Of a stretch of DNA of 7,962 bases, positions 5,969-7,962 are shown one piece after another. Under the pieces are notes generated by a model, which saw only the letters and a list, made by a program, of their open reading frames with translations, did no database searches and was not told where the DNA came from. The stretch is from Chloroflexota bacterium (GTDB lineage Bacteria > Chloroflexota > Limnocylindria > Limnocylindrales > CSP1-4). The stretch covers positions 1 through 7,962 of the forward strand of contig JACVXW010000221.1 in assembly GCA_015661135.1 (NCBI GenBank). The letters are read 5' to 3'. Numbering within the stretch: the first letter of the stretch is position 1; every line of letters begins with the position of its first letter. The position numbers were made by a program, and so were the translations under genes.

Positions 5969-6145
5969 TCAGCTTGGCCTCGAGACTCGGGATCGCTCTG
6001 CCGCGGCGATCCACTCAGCGCGGCCCTCGATAGGCATGCGATAGGCTGTTAACGCGTGTCCGACACCTGTCGGGCGCGCCAAAGCAACCTTGTCCGGCAG
6101 CGCGAGTGCCAGGCCGTGGGCAAACGCCGAGACGCCGGGGTTGGT
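5969..6145 (-). pseudogene. C-terminal remnant of a large serine recombinase (copy B)
   Basis: On the minus strand the frame reads GVSAFAHGLALALPDKVALA, then RPTGVGHALTAYRMPIEG and RAEWIAAAERS. This is the same tail as copy A with about 10 extra upstream residues (AFAHGLALALP). A TAG in frame at 6146-6148 ends the open stretch upstream. The natural ending AERLA-stop is lost: homology to the other copies stops near 5992, and the frame runs on into unrelated sequence to a TGA at 5969-5971. The piece is therefore truncated at both ends and non-functional. It separates the PAS-EAL gene from the convergent BtrH-type gene. Confidence 0.66.
5992..6106. repeat. Dispersed direct repeat, partner of 52-166
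   Basis: This is the second copy of the 115-bp direct repeat, in the same orientation as the copy at 52-166 and 5,940 bp away. It ends abruptly on the left at 5992, where copy A continues into its stop codon and flank. This marks a rearrangement junction. The 5889-5968 stretch to its left has no recognisable content. Confidence 0.88.
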
Positions 6146-6226
6146 CTATCGCCAGCACCTGGAATCGGCATCGGTCAGGGCGCGCCGCCGACGTCGCTCC
6201 TGCGCCGCATCTGCTCGGCTCAGGCC

Positions 6227-7573
6227 TCACCTGCCGATGGCCTGAGCGGTCATCTCGAGCGCGTCGACCTCAGCCTGGTAGATCGCGCCGAGCCGGTCGC
6301 CGAGATCCTCGAGGATCGCCGCGATGCGGTCTGGTGGCAGGGGGAAGGCGTCGGCGTAGCGATCCCGGATCGCCCACGCGGTCTCCGCGGCCGCGCCCAC
6401 ACGCGACCGTCCCGATTCGCCGGCCATCACCGCCTCGTGAAGTGTCTCGACCGCCTCGACCGCCTCGGCTGCACCGTCGAGATCGGGCGGTACGGCCGCG
6501 TCGGCCAGCTCCTCCCATCGGTCGGCGACGCCCCGCCATGCCCGCGCCGCGTCGCCGAGCGCAGGGTTGTCGAGGGCGACGGCCGCTTCATCGAGTGATG
6601 CGGCAAACAGCTCCCGCAAGTGCCCGCCCGATGGCCCGACCTGGCCGTCGACGCTTTCGTGGAGGGCCGACAGCGAGCCGAACAGGCCGTGGCCGTCGGC
6701 GAAGACCCGCGGCCACGCCTTCGCGTTCCGCTCGTCGGTCATCAGACGGCTCCACTTGCGCCAGGCCGGGAGCGAGAAGGAGTCGGATGGGGATCGCAGG
6801 TGATCCACCTGGTCCTCCAGACCAGCGCGCATCGCCGCCCGAAGCCGTTCGGCCGGGATCGGTCCGGGCGTCGTTCGCAGCCCGACGATCCGGTGCTTGA
6901 ACGAGCCGATCCGTCCGCGTGCGGCGGCCATCAGCGCGGGTGATACCCGGAATGGGTCCCGGCCACGGTCGTCAACGAGGTACGAGCCATCGGTGTCACG
7001 TCCGAAGACGACGACGACGAGACCGAAGTGTCCCGACTGCGCGTAGGGTCGGCCCCAGGTCCCGACCGACTGGAGATCGATCGAGGCGATGACGGGCACG
7101 CCGGCGTCCAGGCGTGCATCGAGCGCCTCGCGAGCACCTCTCGCGCCGCCGGTCTCGTGCAGGTCGGGCTCGATGCCGAGCCGATCGAGCGTCTTGCCGG
7201 TCCAGCCGGGGATCGACGGGTATTGCGGCTGATTCCGGAATCCGAGGGTCAGGACCGGCCCGCCGTGGCCCTTGAACTCCCAGAGGATGTAGCCGGCGCC
7301 CAGGCCGCCGCCGATGGCGGCCTCGGTCAACGGCTCGCCCGTCACGCCCGAGACGACGCCCTGATTCGCCAGGACGTTGGCCAGCGTGGCCGTCTCCGGG
7401 TGCAGGCCGCCGCGCATCCGATAGCCCGACGGGGTGGCGGCGTCGGCCGTCGGCTCCGCGTGATGTCCGTCCGTGGCGCCCTCGACCAGGGTCCGTCGGG
7501 CGGCGGCGTATCGCTCGCCGGTCTTGGCCATGCGCGCACGCACGACCCGCTTGAAGGCCTTGTCGGTGGTCAT
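6227..7573 (-). CDS. BtrH N-terminal / DUF4872-type protein lacking cysteine
   Basis: This is a 448-aa protein. Residues 1-30 form a basic helical N-terminus (FKRVVRARMAKTGERYAAAR). Residues 52-235 resemble the papain-like BtrH N-terminal domain: GLHPETATLANVLANQG (56-72), GGGLGAGYILWEF (88-100), GHFGLVVVVFG (181-191) and YLVDDRG (198-204), with a candidate His182 and Asp201/202. Residues about 245-445 are helical and fit DUF4872. BtrH itself transfers an acyl side chain in butirosin synthesis, using a motif I recall as HCET; here the equivalent is HPET (His58-Pro59), and the whole protein has no cysteine. A cysteine-dependent acyltransferase or protease reaction is therefore unlikely. GGAGAA, about 9 nt upstream of the ATG, lies inside the end of the preceding small ORF, which suggests coupling. 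No biosynthetic cluster is visible. Confidence 0.84.
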   Translation of the reverse strand: MTTDKAFKRVVRARMAKTGERYAAARRTLVEGATDGHHAEPTADAATPSGYRMRGGLHPETATLANVLANQGVVSGVTGEPLTEAAIGGGLGAGYILWEFKGHGGPVLTLGFRNQPQYPSIPGWTGKTLDRLGIEPDLHETGGARGAREALDARLDAGVPVIASIDLQSVGTWGRPYAQSGHFGLVVVVFGRDTDGSYLVDDRGRDPFRVSPALMAAARGRIGSFKHRIVGLRTTPGPIPAERLRAAMRAGLEDQVDHLRSPSDSFSLPAWRKWSRLMTDERNAKAWPRVFADGHGLFGSLSALHESVDGQVGPSGGHLRELFAASLDEAAVALDNPALGDAARAWRGVADRWEELADAAVPPDLDGAAEAVEAVETLHEAVMAGESGRSRVGAAAETAWAIRDRYADAFPLPPDRIAAILEDLGDRLGAIYQAEVDALEMTAQAIGR

Positions 7574-7576
7574 CGG

Positions 7577-7783
7577 TCAGTTCTCCGTCACGGCCGTCGA
7601 CGCACGCGCCCACACCGCCACGTCGTCGGCCGGTCGGATGGTCGACCGGTTCGTCCCGAGGATCCGGATCCCCTTTACCGCCGCATCGCCGCGCCGCGTG
7701 GGGGCTCGGTCTGGCAGTCGGGCGCGGGAACGCGCCGTCGCCAGTGTACGACGCCGAGTAACCGCCGCGTCCGCGAACGCCAT
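7577..7783 (-). CDS. Hypothetical 68-aa protein, possibly only a translated leader
   Basis: The ORF starts in a TGATG overlap with the stop of the upstream partial gene (ATG at 7783-7781). It ends 3 nt before the BtrH-type gene and contains that gene's ribosome-binding site. Third codon positions are mostly G or C, like the neighbours. The sequence is Arg/Ala-rich at first, then KGIRILGTNRSTIRPADDVA; I recognise no domain, signal peptide or membrane segment. Tight coupling on both sides favours real translation. Its composition could equally be that of spacer DNA that happens to be open. A TACACT on the minus strand at 7748-7743 could be a -10, which would make part of this stretch an untranslated leader for the BtrH-type gene. 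Confidence 0.35.
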   Translation of the reverse strand: MAFADAAVTRRRTLATARSRARLPDRAPTRRGDAAVKGIRILGTNRSTIRPADDVAVWARASTAVTEN

Positions 7784-7962
7784 CAGCTGCGCAGGATCTT
7801 CTCCAGCGCGCGGCCCTTCGCGAGCTCGTCCACCAGTTTGTCGAGGTACCGGATCCGCTGCATGAGCGGGTCCTTGATCGCCTCCACGCGCATCCCGCAG
7901 ATGACGCCTGTGATGTGCGCGGCGTTGGGGTGCAGGCGCGCCCCTTCGAAGAAGCCCGCGAA
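7783..7962 (-). CDS. C-terminal 59 residues of an unrecognised protein (cut by window edge)
   Basis: The minus-strand frame is open from the window edge to a TGA at 7785-7783. It encodes FFEGARLHPNAAHITGV, then ICGMRVEAIKDPLMQRI, then RYLDKLVDELAKGRALEKIL and RS. The regular codon use and the charged amphipathic C-terminal helix (RYLDKLVDELAKG) say it is a real gene. I could not place it in a family with confidence and assign no function. Its stop overlaps the next start by one base (TGATG), so it is probably the upstream member of an operon with the 68-codon ORF and the BtrH-type gene. Confidence 0.75.
   Translation of the reverse strand, partial: FAGFFEGARLHPNAAHITGVICGMRVEAIKDPLMQRIRYLDKLVDELAKGRALEKILRS

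Noticed and set aside
5961..5995. tRNA D-arm-like string (CATAGCTCAGCTTGG) just left of recombinase copy B
   Set aside because: No matching anticodon arm or acceptor strand follows and the D-stem pairs only three of four positions; probably chance.
6106..6900. 264-codon plus-strand ORF opposite the BtrH-type gene
   Set aside because: Arg/Pro-rich shadow of a well-supported minus-strand gene with recognisable motifs.
1..7962. CRISPR array, insertion sequence ends or transposase genes
   Set aside because: No regularly spaced short repeats, no transposase motif and no paired terminal inverted repeats were found; the only repeats are the recombinase tails and the operator copies.

Overview
This is a GC-rich bacterial accessory region with no rRNA, tRNA or core housekeeping gene to fix the lineage. 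The very high GC content, the strong G/C preference at codon third positions, two probable leaderless genes, and a BtrH/DUF4872-type protein suggest a Chloroflexota (Limnocylindria-like) or actinobacterial genome. That assignment is inference only.

Layout from left to right. (1) Positions 1-166 hold the decayed C-terminal tail of a large serine recombinase on the minus strand. (2) 265-914 is a type II toxin-antitoxin pair: a ribbon-helix-helix antitoxin and a PIN-domain (VapC-like) toxin. (3) 906-1613 (minus) is a TetR-family repressor. It is divergent from a small four-helix membrane protein (1694-2035), with a perfect 17-bp palindromic operator in the shared intergenic region; a second small membrane protein (2100-2473) follows but carries a one-base frameshift. 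(4) 2711-3368 is a second, unrelated toxin-antitoxin pair: an AbrB/MazE-fold antitoxin and a PIN toxin. (5) 3468-3753 (minus) is a second recombinase remnant with an internal deletion. (6) About 3807-5869 is a membrane-anchored PAS-EAL cyclic-di-GMP phosphodiesterase, broken by a frameshift near 4535 where one transmembrane helix seems to be missing. (7) 5969-6145 (minus) is a third recombinase remnant, about 92% identical to the first over 115 bp. (8) On the minus strand, 7962 down to 6227 reads as the 59-residue C-terminus of an unrecognised protein, a coupled 68-codon ORF, and a 448-aa BtrH_N/DUF4872-type protein that contains no cysteine.

The three recombinase tails all point the same way and divide the window into segments: (TA + TetR/membrane cassette + TA), (PAS-EAL), and (BtrH-like operon). 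The simplest reading is repeated insertion and loss of related serine-recombinase elements at one locus. These left C-terminal scars, with toxin-antitoxin modules as surviving cargo. No CRISPR array, intact transposase, rRNA or functional tRNA was seen. I found no clear new multi-gene system. The least ordinary points are the repeated recombinase-tail scars, the cysteine-free BtrH-type protein, and the matching leaderless promoter geometry of the two toxin-antitoxin modules.
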